Under the pieces are notes generated by a model. That model saw only the letters and a program-made list of their open reading frames with translations. It did not search any database and was not told where the DNA came from. The position numbers and the translations under genes are program-made. This document shows positions 8,657 through 17,642 of a stretch of 64,000 nt of DNA, piece by piece. Within the stretch, counting starts at the first letter, position 1, and the number at the start of each line of letters is the position of its first letter. Source of the DNA: CALKWS01 sp051020515 (GTDB lineage: Bacteria > Actinomycetota > Actinomycetes > Actinomycetales > Beutenbergiaceae); assembly GCF_051020515.1 (NCBI RefSeq), contig NZ_CP194857.1:3658001-3722000 (forward strand), in the 5' to 3' direction.

Positions 8657-9901
8657 ATGCCCACCAGCGAGACGCAGAGCCCTGAGACGCCCTTCGATCC
8701 CGTGCTACGCGAGCAGGTGATCGAGCGTGCCACCAGCCTGCTGGACGAACTCGACGAACTGGCCGGCGCCCTGCACGCCGACCCCGAGACGGCATTCGAC
8801 GAGCACCGCTCCGTTGCCCGGATCGCCGACCTGCTCACGCGCCACGGCGCGGACGTGGAGGTGGGGGTCTACGGTTTACCGACGGCGTTTCGCGCCGGCG
8901 CCGGCACGTCCGGCCCTAAGGTGGCGATCCTGGCCGAGTACGACGCCCTGCCCGAGATCGGGCATGCCTGCGGACACAACCTGATCGCCGCAATGTCGAC
9001 CGGGGCGTTCGTAGTGGCCCGGGACCTGCTGTCTGATGCCCACGACGGCGCCCCTGCGTCGGGTGCCGGCACCGTGGAACTCATCGGCTCCCCGGCCGAG
9101 GAGGGCGGTGGCGGCAAGGAACTCATCCTGCGGGCCGGCGGCTTCGACGACGTCGACGCCGCCCTGATGGTCCATCCCGGCAACACCGACCGACTCGACG
9201 GGATGTTCCTGGGCATGCGGCATGTGGAGGTCACCTACACCGGGACAGCGGCCCACGCCGCGGCGGCCCCGGAGCGCGGGTACAACGCCCTGGATGCCGT
9301 GGTCACCGCCTACCAGTCGGTGGCCCAGGTGCGCCAGCACATCCTGCCGACCGACCGGGTGCACGGCATCATCACCGACGGCGGTCAGGCGCCCAACATC
9401 GTCCCGCACCGAGCGGCGGCGCACTTCTACGTACGCTCCGCCGGTGTGGACAGCCTACGTCACCTGTCCGCCCGGGTGGACGCGGCCCTTCGCGGTGCGG
9501 CGACGGCCACCGGCACCACCGCCGAGATCGTCTGGGACCGCCAGCCGGCCTACCTGCCGGTCCGCACCAACTCGGTCCTGACCCGGAGCTTCGCGGGTGT
9601 GCTCTCCGGTCGGCGCGACCTGGCCGCCAGATCCGGCGGCGGTGCCTCCACGGACATGGGGAACGTGAGCCAGGTGGTCCCGGCGATCCATCCCAGTCTC
9701 GACACCACCGGCGCCGACATCCCCGCCCACACCGCCGAGTTCGCCGCCTCCACCCGCACTCCCCCCGCCCGGGACGCCCTGTTGGAGGGGGTGATCGGGA
9801 TCGCGGGCACCGTGCTGGACGTGCTCAGTGATCCCCAGGTGCTGGCAGCCGCCCGGGCCGAGTTCGCCGAGACCGGCGGGCCCGTGCGCTGGCAGGACTG
9901 A
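8657..9901 (+). CDS. M20 family amidohydrolase (AbgB/peptidase M20D-like)
   Basis: Binuclear metal hydrolase of 414 aa that cleaves an amide bond in an N-acylated or aminobenzoyl amino acid. Metal-site segments are visible: GHACGHN, GSPAEEGGGGKE, and MVHPGNTD. A dimerisation insert follows (YTGTAAHAAAAPERGYNALD). The ATG at 8657 is preceded by GGAGG; earlier in-frame codons from 8597 lack a ribosome site. The closest named family is p-aminobenzoyl-glutamate hydrolase subunit B, but the substrate is uncertain. It follows the acyl-CoA dehydrogenase by 93 bp on the same strand. Confidence 0.85.
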   Translation: MPTSETQSPETPFDPVLREQVIERATSLLDELDELAGALHADPETAFDEHRSVARIADLLTRHGADVEVGVYGLPTAFRAGAGTSGPKVAILAEYDALPEIGHACGHNLIAAMSTGAFVVARDLLSDAHDGAPASGAGTVELIGSPAEEGGGGKELILRAGGFDDVDAALMVHPGNTDRLDGMFLGMRHVEVTYTGTAAHAAAAPERGYNALDAVVTAYQSVAQVRQHILPTDRVHGIITDGGQAPNIVPHRAAAHFYVRSAGVDSLRHLSARVDAALRGAATATGTTAEIVWDRQPAYLPVRTNSVLTRSFAGVLSGRRDLAARSGGGASTDMGNVSQVVPAIHPSLDTTGADIPAHTAEFAASTRTPPARDALLEGVIGIAGTVLDVLSDPQVLAAARAEFAETGGPVRWQD

Positions 9902-10603
9902 TCAGTCCACCTCCAAGGAGTCCACCAGTTGTGCGCAGCCGGCCTCGATCACCTCGCGCTCGCTGGTCCACTGGCAGTACAGGTGCAGGAGCTGGTCCTG
10001 GGAGAAGAGCCAGTAGCCGAGGTAGTCGTAGTTGCTCAGACTCACCGACTGGGTGATCGCGGGGTGGCCGGCCAGCAGCGTCATCTCCGCCTCAGAGATC
10101 TCCTCGGCCCCGATCTGGTCGCGGTAGTCCGCCAGCCGGTCCTCCACGGCCGCCAACGGCACCCGGTTGCACCCGTCGGCGGCGCCATCCCAGTCCAGGC
10201 CGTCGTAGATCGCGACATTGACCACGTTCAAGATCACCGGATCCTCCACCGGCTCGGCCACCCACAGGTCCACCAGGTTCTCCACCGGATTGTCCTCGTA
10301 ATAGGAGAACGTCTCCACGAACCCCTCCGGGGTGGCCCACTGGGCACCGGCCAGGTCCAATGACGCCAGCATCAACCCCTCGTCCTCATCCAGGGCGTCC
10401 GGATCCCCGCACTCCAGGAACTCCGGGGGCAGGGTGACGCGATCACGATCGCCGCTGTCATCGCCGTCGGGCTTCTTGGCCTGGTCGGCTCCCGGAGCAG
10501 CCCCACCCGGGTCCTGGACCTCATCCTCGGGGGTGCACCCCAGGAGCATCCCGGTCAGCGCTGCCGCAGCAAGCGCCGCTGCCCAGCGGTTCGCGCGCAT
10601 CAC
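9902..10603 (-). CDS. putative lipoprotein of unknown function
   Basis: A 233-aa protein with a short basic start, a hydrophobic stretch and the lipobox LLGC (Cys23), so it should be a lipid-anchored extracytoplasmic protein. After the Cys come an acidic Gly/Asp-rich linker and a domain with several Trp, Tyr and Cys residues that I do not recognise. Its stop abuts the stop of the M20 gene on the other strand with no gap. It is divergent from the peptide transporter operon starting at 10828. Confidence 0.7.
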   Translation of the reverse strand: MMRANRWAAALAAAALTGMLLGCTPEDEVQDPGGAAPGADQAKKPDGDDSGDRDRVTLPPEFLECGDPDALDEDEGLMLASLDLAGAQWATPEGFVETFSYYEDNPVENLVDLWVAEPVEDPVILNVVNVAIYDGLDWDGAADGCNRVPLAAVEDRLADYRDQIGAEEISEAEMTLLAGHPAITQSVSLSNYDYLGYWLFSQDQLLHLYCQWTSEREVIEAGCAQLVDSLEVD

Positions 10604-10827
10604 GACGTCCTCCTGTCGACCGATCTCACCGGGCCCTCGGCCCCGCCGATCAGATTAACTCAGTGTCCACCGGAGGATCTGCGGCCCTGGTGAAATGTGT
10701 GTCGTGGCACACACGGGTAACCAAGCACCGCTATGGTGGTGCATCTGGCAAACCGTTGACCATCCCCGGCCGCGGTTGTCAGGACACCGACGTCCAGTGC
10801 CACGCTGATCAGGAGGCCGAACGAATT
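10604..10827. promoter_or_regulatory. divergent intergenic region with inverted repeat and strong RBS
   Basis: 224 bp between a leftward lipoprotein and the rightward transporter operon. TGTGTG at 10696-10701 and CACACA at 10708-10713 form a six-base-arm inverted repeat that could be an operator. A TTGACC hexamer at about 10756 is a possible -35. AGGAGG at 10811-10816 is the ribosome site for the substrate-binding protein. No riboswitch or small ORF was recognised. Confidence 0.35.
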
Positions 10828-12669
10828 ATGACCCACGGACGAGGAATGTGGCGCAGAATCGCCGCCACCGCGGGGGCGATCGCCGTAGGAGCGGCCCTCA
10901 CGGTCCCGGCGGCCCATGCCGCCGGTGAGGAGGAGGTCGAGGACGACCTCGACGAACAGGGCGAGTACGAGGAGTTCGCCGGTGACGACGTCCTGACCAT
11001 CGCCACCGGCCAGTCCATCGAGAACTGGAACCCCTTCATCCAGATCTACGTGATCGAGCACCAGTTCCGGCAATTGCAGTACGAGCCCTTGGTGCGGATG
11101 AGCGCGGAGGACTACAGCCCCACTGAGGGACTGGCCGAAGACTGGGAGGAGTCCGAGGACGGGCTCACCTGGACCTTCCACCTGCGCGAGGCCACCTGGC
11201 ACGACGGAGAGGAGTTCACCGCCGACGACGTGGTGTACACCTACCACATCATCGAGAACGACCCGGTGATCAGTGCCCGCAATGCCGACGTGGTGGAGTT
11301 GATCGAGAACGTCGAGGCGATCGATGACCGGACCGTGGAGTTCACCCTGAGCAGCCCTTCGGTGAACCTGGAGGGCAGCGACCAGGTGATCGTGCCCGAA
11401 CACATCTGGTCCGAGTACGAGGGTGAGTGGAACGAGTACGGAAACGACGACTTCCCGATCGTCGGGATCGGTCCGTACCAGATGGTCGACTTCTCCACCG
11501 ACGCCTTCATCCGGTACGAGGCCTTCGATGACTACTGGCAGGGCGCGCCCGGTTTCAGTGAACTGGTCTACCAGTACTACACCGAGCCGGACACCGCGGT
11601 CGCAGCCCTGGAGGCCGGTGAGGTCGACCTGGTCGGCGGGTTGAACGAGGCCCAACTGGGCCGGGTCGAGGGCCTGGACCACATCACCACGAACGTGGCC
11701 CCGGACCGGCGCTGGCTGGCGTTCCGGTTCAACACCGGTGCCGTCACCCGCGATGGTGAGGAGTTCGGCAGCGGGCACCCCGCCCTGGCCGACCCGCAGG
11801 TGCGCCGCGCGCTGCACCACGCGGTGGACAAACAGGAACTGATCGAACGAGTCCGCGGCGGCTACGGCGAGGTGGCCCACTCCATCGTGCCGAACGTGTT
11901 CAGCACGATCCACTGGGAGCCCAGCGACGACGAACGGATGGACTTCGACCTCGATGAGGCCGGCCGCTTGTTGGATGAGGCCGGCTATGAGATGGGCGAC
12001 GACGGCGTGCGTGTCGGTCCCGACGGCGAACCGTTGTCGCTGGTGTTCGGCGTGGACGCCGGCAACGCCGAGCGCGAAGGCACGGCCCAGTTCATCGCCG
12101 AGTGGTTCAACGAGATCGGCGTGGAGACCGAACAGCGCATCTCCGAGGACGTCCAGGACGAGTTCGACGAGGGCAACATCGACCTGGCCTTCACCGGCTG
12201 GGGCATCAACCCGAACCCGACCTACAACCTGAACCGGCAGAGCTGTGGGCAGTTGCCCGCCGCACCCGGCGACGGCACCACGGACACCTTCTACTGCAAC
12301 GAGGAGTTCGACTCGCTGGTGCGGGACCAGGAGTCCGAGACCGACCCGGACGCCCGGGCGGAGTTGTTGTTCGAGGCCCAGCGGATCCTGTACGAGGACT
12401 CCCCGATCATCTTCCTCTGGTACCCCACGGTGATGGAGGCCTACAACAGCACCGCTGTCGGGGACTTCACCACCCAGCCGGCCGATGAGGGCATGATCAT
12501 GGGCCAGATCGGCTCCTGGGCCTACCACTCCGCGAGCCCGACCGGCGAGAGCGTCGGCGGGGCGAGCACCGCCGTGCTCATCGGTGTCGGTGTGGTGGTG
12601 CTGCTCGGGGTGGCCGTCCTGGTGGTGGTCCTGGTGCGTCGTCGTCAAACCGCCGAGGAACGCGAGTAG
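10828..12669 (+). CDS. ABC transporter substrate-binding protein, family 5 (peptide), with C-terminal membrane anchor
   Basis: Extracytoplasmic peptide-binding protein of 613 aa (SBP_bac_5 fold). A Sec signal ends near AHA (residue 31) with no lipobox Cys. The mature protein begins with an acidic stretch and then the typical domain (TEGLAEDWEESEDGLTW, ATWHDGEEFTADDVVY). The last 33 residues are a Gly/Val-rich transmembrane helix followed by RRRQ, so the protein appears anchored by its C-terminus and not by lipid. The start is fixed by AGGAGG at 10811-10816. It is the first gene of a five-gene importer operon; the next gene begins at the base after its stop. Di- or oligopeptides are the likely ligand. 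Confidence 0.88.
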   Translation: MTHGRGMWRRIAATAGAIAVGAALTVPAAHAAGEEEVEDDLDEQGEYEEFAGDDVLTIATGQSIENWNPFIQIYVIEHQFRQLQYEPLVRMSAEDYSPTEGLAEDWEESEDGLTWTFHLREATWHDGEEFTADDVVYTYHIIENDPVISARNADVVELIENVEAIDDRTVEFTLSSPSVNLEGSDQVIVPEHIWSEYEGEWNEYGNDDFPIVGIGPYQMVDFSTDAFIRYEAFDDYWQGAPGFSELVYQYYTEPDTAVAALEAGEVDLVGGLNEAQLGRVEGLDHITTNVAPDRRWLAFRFNTGAVTRDGEEFGSGHPALADPQVRRALHHAVDKQELIERVRGGYGEVAHSIVPNVFSTIHWEPSDDERMDFDLDEAGRLLDEAGYEMGDDGVRVGPDGEPLSLVFGVDAGNAEREGTAQFIAEWFNEIGVETEQRISEDVQDEFDEGNIDLAFTGWGINPNPTYNLNRQSCGQLPAAPGDGTTDTFYCNEEFDSLVRDQESETDPDARAELLFEAQRILYEDSPIIFLWYPTVMEAYNSTAVGDFTTQPADEGMIMGQIGSWAYHSASPTGESVGGASTAVLIGVGVVVLLGVAVLVVVLVRRRQTAEERE

Positions 12670-13737
12670 ATGACGTCCGATGCAACGACCGCGCTGCCGG
12701 CCGGGTCCGAGGACGACCCGGCCGGTGGCGCGCCGGACGACGGCGCCCGATCGGGCGCGGGCACGGGGCTGGCGAAGTATCTGCTGAACCGGGTCAGCGG
12801 CGCGATCGTGTCGCTGCTGGCGGTGCTGTTCACTGCGTTCTTCATCTTCCGGATCCTGCCCGGGGACCCCATCCAGAACCTGATGACGGACATGCAGTCG
12901 GCCTCTCCGGAACTGGAGCGGGCACTGCGGGCCGAGTGGGGTCTGGACGACCCCCTGCACATCCAGTTCTGGTCCTACCTGACCGGAACCCTCAGCGGGG
13001 ACTTCGGCACCTCGATCCAGTACCAGGTCCCGGTTCTGCAACTGTTCGCCGACCGGGTGTTGCCCACGGTGCTGCTGGGTGGGGTGGCGCTCATCCTGTC
13101 TGTGCTGATCGGGTTCTCGCTCGGCGCGAAGTCGGCCTGGCTGAACGGCTCGAAGTTCGACCGGCGCAACGTCAACATCGCGCTGATCTTCTTCTCCGCT
13201 CCCACCTTCTGGGTGGCGATGATCGCCATCATCATCTTCTCCCGGGAACTGCGCCTGTTCCCGACCGGGCGGATGGTCTCGGCGCACACTCCGGACCGGT
13301 TCTGGCCCCAGTTCCTCGACATCGCCCACCACATGGTGCTGCCCACCATCACGCTCACCGCGATGATTTACGCCGGGTACCTGCTCACCATGAGGGCCTC
13401 GATGCTCGACGAGATGGGCAATGACTACATCACCACCGCGCGCGCCAAGGGGTTGCGTGATGTGGTGGTGCGGCGCCGGCACGCGATGCGCAACGCCCTG
13501 TTGCCCACCACGACGTTGGTGTTCATGGCGATCGGCAACGTCATCAACGGTGCGCTGGTCACCGAGATGATCTACACCTGGCCCGGCCTCGGCTACACCT
13601 TCTTCCAGGCGATCGCGGTGCCGGACTACCCGGTCCTGCAGGGACTCTTCGTGATCTTCGCCTCGGCCACGGTGCTAGCCAACCTGGCCGCGGACATCCT
13701 GTACTGGTTCATCGACCCGAGGGCGCGCAAGACATGA
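12670..13737 (+). CDS. peptide ABC transporter permease, DppB/OppB type
   Basis: Inner-membrane permease of 355 aa with an unusual Asp/Gly/Ala-rich cytosolic N-terminus (about 35 residues) before the first helix. The BPD_transp_1 coupling loop is present (YITTARAKGLRDVVVRRRH). It forms the channel with the next gene product. Its ATG immediately follows the stop of the binding-protein gene, and its end overlaps the next start by 4 bp. Confidence 0.92.
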   Translation: MTSDATTALPAGSEDDPAGGAPDDGARSGAGTGLAKYLLNRVSGAIVSLLAVLFTAFFIFRILPGDPIQNLMTDMQSASPELERALRAEWGLDDPLHIQFWSYLTGTLSGDFGTSIQYQVPVLQLFADRVLPTVLLGGVALILSVLIGFSLGAKSAWLNGSKFDRRNVNIALIFFSAPTFWVAMIAIIIFSRELRLFPTGRMVSAHTPDRFWPQFLDIAHHMVLPTITLTAMIYAGYLLTMRASMLDEMGNDYITTARAKGLRDVVVRRRHAMRNALLPTTTLVFMAIGNVINGALVTEMIYTWPGLGYTFFQAIAVPDYPVLQGLFVIFASATVLANLAADILYWFIDPRARKT

Positions 13738-14648
13738 GCACCGAGAACGCCGCCGCCACCGTGCGCAGCGCGCGCGCACTGCGTATGCGCCGCTGGCGCC
13801 AGTCCATGCGCACCATCTGGAACGACTTCCGCCGGCAGCGATCCGGGGTCGCCGGCCTGATCGGGCTGAGCGTCTTCGTGATGATCGCGATCATCACCCC
13901 GATCGTGGTCGCAGAGGAGTCGCTCAGCGTGACGCAGGCGACCGGTGGCCGGATGGCACCGCCCACCTCGGAGTACTGGCTGGGCACCGACGAGTTCGGC
14001 CGGTCCGTGCTGCTGCTGACCCTGTACGGCACCCAGGTCACCCTGGTGATCGGGATCGCCGCGGCCCTGGTGGCGATGGTGATCGGCACGTTCGTGGGCA
14101 TCGTCGCGGGGCACTTCGAAGGCCGCGTCTCCTGGGTGCTGATGCGGATCGCCGAGTGGTTCATGAACCTGCCCACCCTGGTGCTGGCGATCGTGCTCGT
14201 GGTTGTGCTGGGACGGAGCATGTGGGTGCTGATCATCGCGATCGGCATTACCTCCTGGGCCGGGACCTCCAGGGTGATCCGGGCGCAGACGCGTGGTATC
14301 GAGGGCCGCCCCTACCTGGAACGTGCCCGGGCCCTGGGTGCCGGGCACTGGCACCAGATGGGCCGGCACGTGCTGCCCAACGTCACCCCGCTGGTGCTCG
14401 CCAGCACCATCATGGCGATCGCCGGGGCGATCCTGACCGAGTCCACCCTGGCGTTCCTTGGGCTGTACGACCCGAACAACCTTTCCTGGGGCATGCTCCT
14501 CAACCGCGCCTGGTCCAACGGTGCGATGAGCGCCGGGGCCTGGTGGTACGTGCTGCCCCCGGGCTTCATGATCCTGCTCGTGGTGCTGAGTTTCACCCTG
14601 TGCGGCCGGGCCCTGGAAGTGGCCCTCAACCCCCGATTGCGTCGGTGA
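13734..14648 (+). CDS. peptide ABC transporter permease, DppC/OppC type
   Basis: Second permease, 304 aa. An N-terminal helix follows a basic segment (RMRRWRQSMRTIWNDF). The OppC-like periplasmic loop (PTSEYWLGTDEFGRS) and the coupling loop (YLERARALGAGHWHQMGRH) are clear. The start overlaps the DppB-like stop (ATGA) and its stop overlaps the GTG of the first ATPase gene, so all five genes look translationally linked. Confidence 0.92.
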   Translation: MSTENAAATVRSARALRMRRWRQSMRTIWNDFRRQRSGVAGLIGLSVFVMIAIITPIVVAEESLSVTQATGGRMAPPTSEYWLGTDEFGRSVLLLTLYGTQVTLVIGIAAALVAMVIGTFVGIVAGHFEGRVSWVLMRIAEWFMNLPTLVLAIVLVVVLGRSMWVLIIAIGITSWAGTSRVIRAQTRGIEGRPYLERARALGAGHWHQMGRHVLPNVTPLVLASTIMAIAGAILTESTLAFLGLYDPNNLSWGMLLNRAWSNGAMSAGAWWYVLPPGFMILLVVLSFTLCGRALEVALNPRLRR

Positions 14649-15670
14649 GCCTCGTGACACTGCTTCAGATCCAGGACCTGCACGTCACCTACTCCGGCTC
14701 ACGCGGGACCCTCCCCGCGGTGCGCGGGGTCGACCTGAGCCTGGACCCGGGCCGCACCATCGGCCTGGCCGGTGAGTCCGGGTGCGGCAAGTCCACCCTG
14801 GCCGCGGCGATCCTGCGGTTGCTGCCCCCGCAGACCGAGGTGACGGGCAAGATCCTGCTCGACGGCAAGGACGTTCTCGACATGTCCTTCGGCGCGCTGC
14901 GCGCGGTCCGGTGGTCCTCGGCGTCGATCATCTTCCAGGGCGCGATGCACGCGCTGAACCCGATGCACAGGATCGGGGCGCAGATCGCCGAACCGATCCT
15001 GCTGCACGAGCAGGTCGAGGAGAAGGTCGCGCGCAAGCGGGTGGCCGAGTTGCTCGACCAGGTCGGGCTCCCGGTGTGGCGGTCCTCGAGTTACCCCCAC
15101 GAACTCTCCGGCGGGCAACGCCAGCGGGTGATGATCGCCATGGCCCTGGCGTGCAACCCGGACCTGATCATCGCCGACGAGGCCACCACCGCGCTCGACG
15201 TGATGGTCCAGGCCCAGGTCCTGGACCTGATCAGCAACCTGGTCCGGGAACGTGACGTGGGGATGATCATGATCAGTCACGACCTGTCGGTGCTGGCCGA
15301 TACCTGCGACGAGGTGGCGGTGATGTATGCCGGCAAGGTGGTGGAGCAGGGCCGCGCGCACGAGGTGTTCGCCGGCGCCCGCCACCCCTACTCCGACGCG
15401 CTCGCCTCCGCGTTCCCGGTGATCGGGGACGTCGAGGCCCGGCACCGCCCGCGCGGTCTGGCAGGGGACCCGCCCGATCCGACCGACCTGCCGAGCGGGT
15501 GCACGTTCCACCCGCGCTGCCCGGTGGCCCGGGACGACTGCCTCACCGTGGTCCCGCCGCTGGAGGCCCTGGCTGAAGATCCGCAGCGCCGCAGCGCCTG
15601 CCACGTCGCCCAGGACGGTCTGCCGATCCGCACGCCCGCTCCCGTCCGACTGGAGGAGTCCACCACGTGA
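14645..15670 (+). CDS. peptide ABC transporter ATP-binding protein, DppD/OppD type
   Basis: Cytosolic ATPase of 341 aa. It has Walker A GESGCGKST, signature LSGGQRQR and Walker B LIIADEATTALD. The C-terminal oligopeptide-type extension (CTFHPRCPVARDDC) carries the Cys residues typical of OppD/DppD. The GTG at 14645 overlaps the previous stop (GTGA) and matches the usual family N-terminus; a GTG at 14654 is the alternative. It should pair with the next ATPase. Confidence 0.92.
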   Translation: MSLVTLLQIQDLHVTYSGSRGTLPAVRGVDLSLDPGRTIGLAGESGCGKSTLAAAILRLLPPQTEVTGKILLDGKDVLDMSFGALRAVRWSSASIIFQGAMHALNPMHRIGAQIAEPILLHEQVEEKVARKRVAELLDQVGLPVWRSSSYPHELSGGQRQRVMIAMALACNPDLIIADEATTALDVMVQAQVLDLISNLVRERDVGMIMISHDLSVLADTCDEVAVMYAGKVVEQGRAHEVFAGARHPYSDALASAFPVIGDVEARHRPRGLAGDPPDPTDLPSGCTFHPRCPVARDDCLTVVPPLEALAEDPQRRSACHVAQDGLPIRTPAPVRLEESTT

Positions 15671-16704
15671 GTGACCAGATCCTGTCCGCACGCGACCTGC
15701 ACGTCACCTTCGGCCTTCCCGATGGCCGTGAGGCCAAGGCGGTTGCCGGGGTCAACCTCGACGTGGCCCCCGGGGAGATCGTGGCCCTGGCCGGTGAGTC
15801 CGGTTGTGGCAAGACCACGCTGGCGCGCACGCTGCTCGGGCTGGAGGCGCCCACCGCCGGCACGGTGACCTTCGGTGGCAGGCCGCTGGGCACCAAGGTG
15901 CGGGAGTTGCGTGCCTTCCGGAAGAAGGTGCAGTTGGTACTGCAGGACCCCACTGGCGCCCTCAACCCCCGGCACACCGTCTACGACGCGGTCGCCGAGG
16001 GTCTCCGGATCCACGGGATCGACGACGACGAGCACACCCGGGTCTGCGAGGCACTCGCCCAGGCCGGGCTGCGCCCGCCCGAGCGGTTCCTGCTGTCCTA
16101 CCCGCACGAACTCTCCGGCGGCCAGCGTCAGCGGGTGGTGATCGCCGGGGCACTGGCACTGGATCCGGCCATCATCATCGCCGACGAGCCGGTGGCCTCC
16201 CTGGATGCCTCGGTGCGCGGGGAAATCCTGGCGCTGCTGCTGCGCCTGCGCCGGGACTTCGGCCTGGGCGCCCTGGTCGTCACCCACGATCTCGGTCTGG
16301 CCTGGTCCATCGCGGACCGGATCGCGGTGATGTATCTGGGCCGGATCGTGGAACTGGGCGATGTGGAACAGATCCTCACCGACCCCCAGCACCCTTACAC
16401 GAAGGCGCTGGTCTCGGTGCTGCCGGACTCCCCCGTCGGCGATCACATCGTGCTCGCCGGTGAGCCACCCGATGCCACGTCGGTGCCGGGCGGGTGCCGG
16501 TTCCACCCGCGCTGCCCGGTCCTGGCCAGTGGTGAGGCGGACCAGGCCGGGGTCGCGTCCGACTGCCGCACCGTGGATCTGCCGGTGCTGGCCGCCCACT
16601 CCTCCGAGCGGCAGGTGGCGTGTCACTACGCCCATCGGGTGCTCGGAGCGAGCCTGGGTCCGGGTGCCGGTTTGATCGAGCAGGTGCGGGCCGACCTGAC
16701 CTGA
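15667..16704 (+). CDS. peptide ABC transporter ATP-binding protein, DppF/OppF type
   Basis: Second ATPase of the importer, 345 aa, with Walker A GESGCGKTT, signature LSGGQRQR, Walker B IIIADEPVASLD and the C-terminal Cys segment CRFHPRCPV. The GTG start overlaps the DppD stop by four bases. It is the last gene of the operon and converges with an LD-carboxypeptidase gene only 19 bp away. No hairpin terminator was seen in that gap. Confidence 0.92.
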   Translation: MSDQILSARDLHVTFGLPDGREAKAVAGVNLDVAPGEIVALAGESGCGKTTLARTLLGLEAPTAGTVTFGGRPLGTKVRELRAFRKKVQLVLQDPTGALNPRHTVYDAVAEGLRIHGIDDDEHTRVCEALAQAGLRPPERFLLSYPHELSGGQRQRVVIAGALALDPAIIIADEPVASLDASVRGEILALLLRLRRDFGLGALVVTHDLGLAWSIADRIAVMYLGRIVELGDVEQILTDPQHPYTKALVSVLPDSPVGDHIVLAGEPPDATSVPGGCRFHPRCPVLASGEADQAGVASDCRTVDLPVLAAHSSERQVACHYAHRVLGASLGPGAGLIEQVRADLT

Positions 16705-16723
16705 CCTGCCCGCGTCCACCGAC

Positions 16724-17641
16724 TCAGGCCAGGGCCGGTTCGTACAGGTGGATCCCGGCGTCCTCGACCCCCGCGCGCACTCCCAGCGGGACCGTCGCCG
16801 AACGGGAGCCATGACCGAACCCGACGTCGGTCAGCACCGGCACACCGAGTGGGCTGAGGCGGTCGATCAGGACCTCATCGACCCCGTCCTCGCAGTCGTG
16901 CCAGGACCCAGCGACCACCGCGGCGACGCCGGTCAGCCAGCCCGATCGCAGGAGTTCGGTGAGCATCCGGTCGATCTGGTAACGCTTCTCATCCACGTCC
17001 TCGATCACCAGGATCGACCCGGCCGCGCTCGGTGGTCCGGTGGGCCCACCCACGCCGCTGGCGAGCAGGCTCAGGCATCCGCCCATGGTGATCCCGCCGG
17101 CCCGTCCGCCGATCAGGGCACGGGCTCCGGTGGCGCTGATGGTCCGGACCAGTTCGGGTTCGAAAAGCATTCTGCGCAGCATCGCCCTGGTGGGTTCGTC
17201 GCTGGTGAAGGGTTCGGCACCGATCATCGGGGCGTGCAGGGTGACCACACCGAGGCGGGTGCCGATGGCCTGGTGCAGGGCTGTGACGTCGGAGTACCCG
17301 GCCAGGATCTTGGGCCGGGCCCGGCCCATCGCCTCGAAGTCCAGGAGGTCCACCATCCGGAAGGCACCGTACCCGCCCCGGGCACAGAGGATCGCATCGA
17401 TCCGGGGATCGCACCAGGCGGCCTGGAAGTCGCCGGCCCGTTGGGCGTCGGTGCCGGCGAGGTAGTCCAGTTCGGGGTGGGTCGCCACAGCATGGGGGGC
17501 CACGGCCACCTCCAGGCCCCAGGAGCGCAGCACCTGCACGCCACGCTCGAGCCGGTCGGGCGGGACTGGGCCGCTCGGGGACACCACCGCCACGGTGTCC
17601 CCGCGCCGCAGCCGGGGCGGCCGGATGCGCTCGGGCTCCAC
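16724..17641 (-). CDS. muramoyltetrapeptide LD-carboxypeptidase (S66)
   Basis: Cytosolic serine peptidase of 305 aa that removes the terminal D-Ala from muropeptides during cell-wall recycling. The nucleophile Ser117 is in LAGYSDVT. The catalytic Glu and His are expected in VIEDVDEKRY and GFGHGSRS. The family N-terminus (GDTVAVVSPSGPV) is intact. It lies one base downstream of the D-aminopeptidase gene on the same strand and faces the peptide importer. The same functions are combined in the dppA-E/ykf locus of Bacillus subtilis. Confidence 0.88.
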   Translation of the reverse strand: MEPERIRPPRLRRGDTVAVVSPSGPVPPDRLERGVQVLRSWGLEVAVAPHAVATHPELDYLAGTDAQRAGDFQAAWCDPRIDAILCARGGYGAFRMVDLLDFEAMGRARPKILAGYSDVTALHQAIGTRLGVVTLHAPMIGAEPFTSDEPTRAMLRRMLFEPELVRTISATGARALIGGRAGGITMGGCLSLLASGVGGPTGPPSAAGSILVIEDVDEKRYQIDRMLTELLRSGWLTGVAAVVAGSWHDCEDGVDEVLIDRLSPLGVPVLTDVGFGHGSRSATVPLGVRAGVEDAGIHLYEPALA

Positions 17642-17642
17642 C

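Noticed and set aside
10660..13482. A 940-codon open frame on the minus strand opposite the peptide importer genes.
   Set aside because: It mirrors the codon bias of the real plus-strand genes (rich in Gly, Val, His, Arg) and has no motif. Such antisense frames are routine in high-GC DNA.
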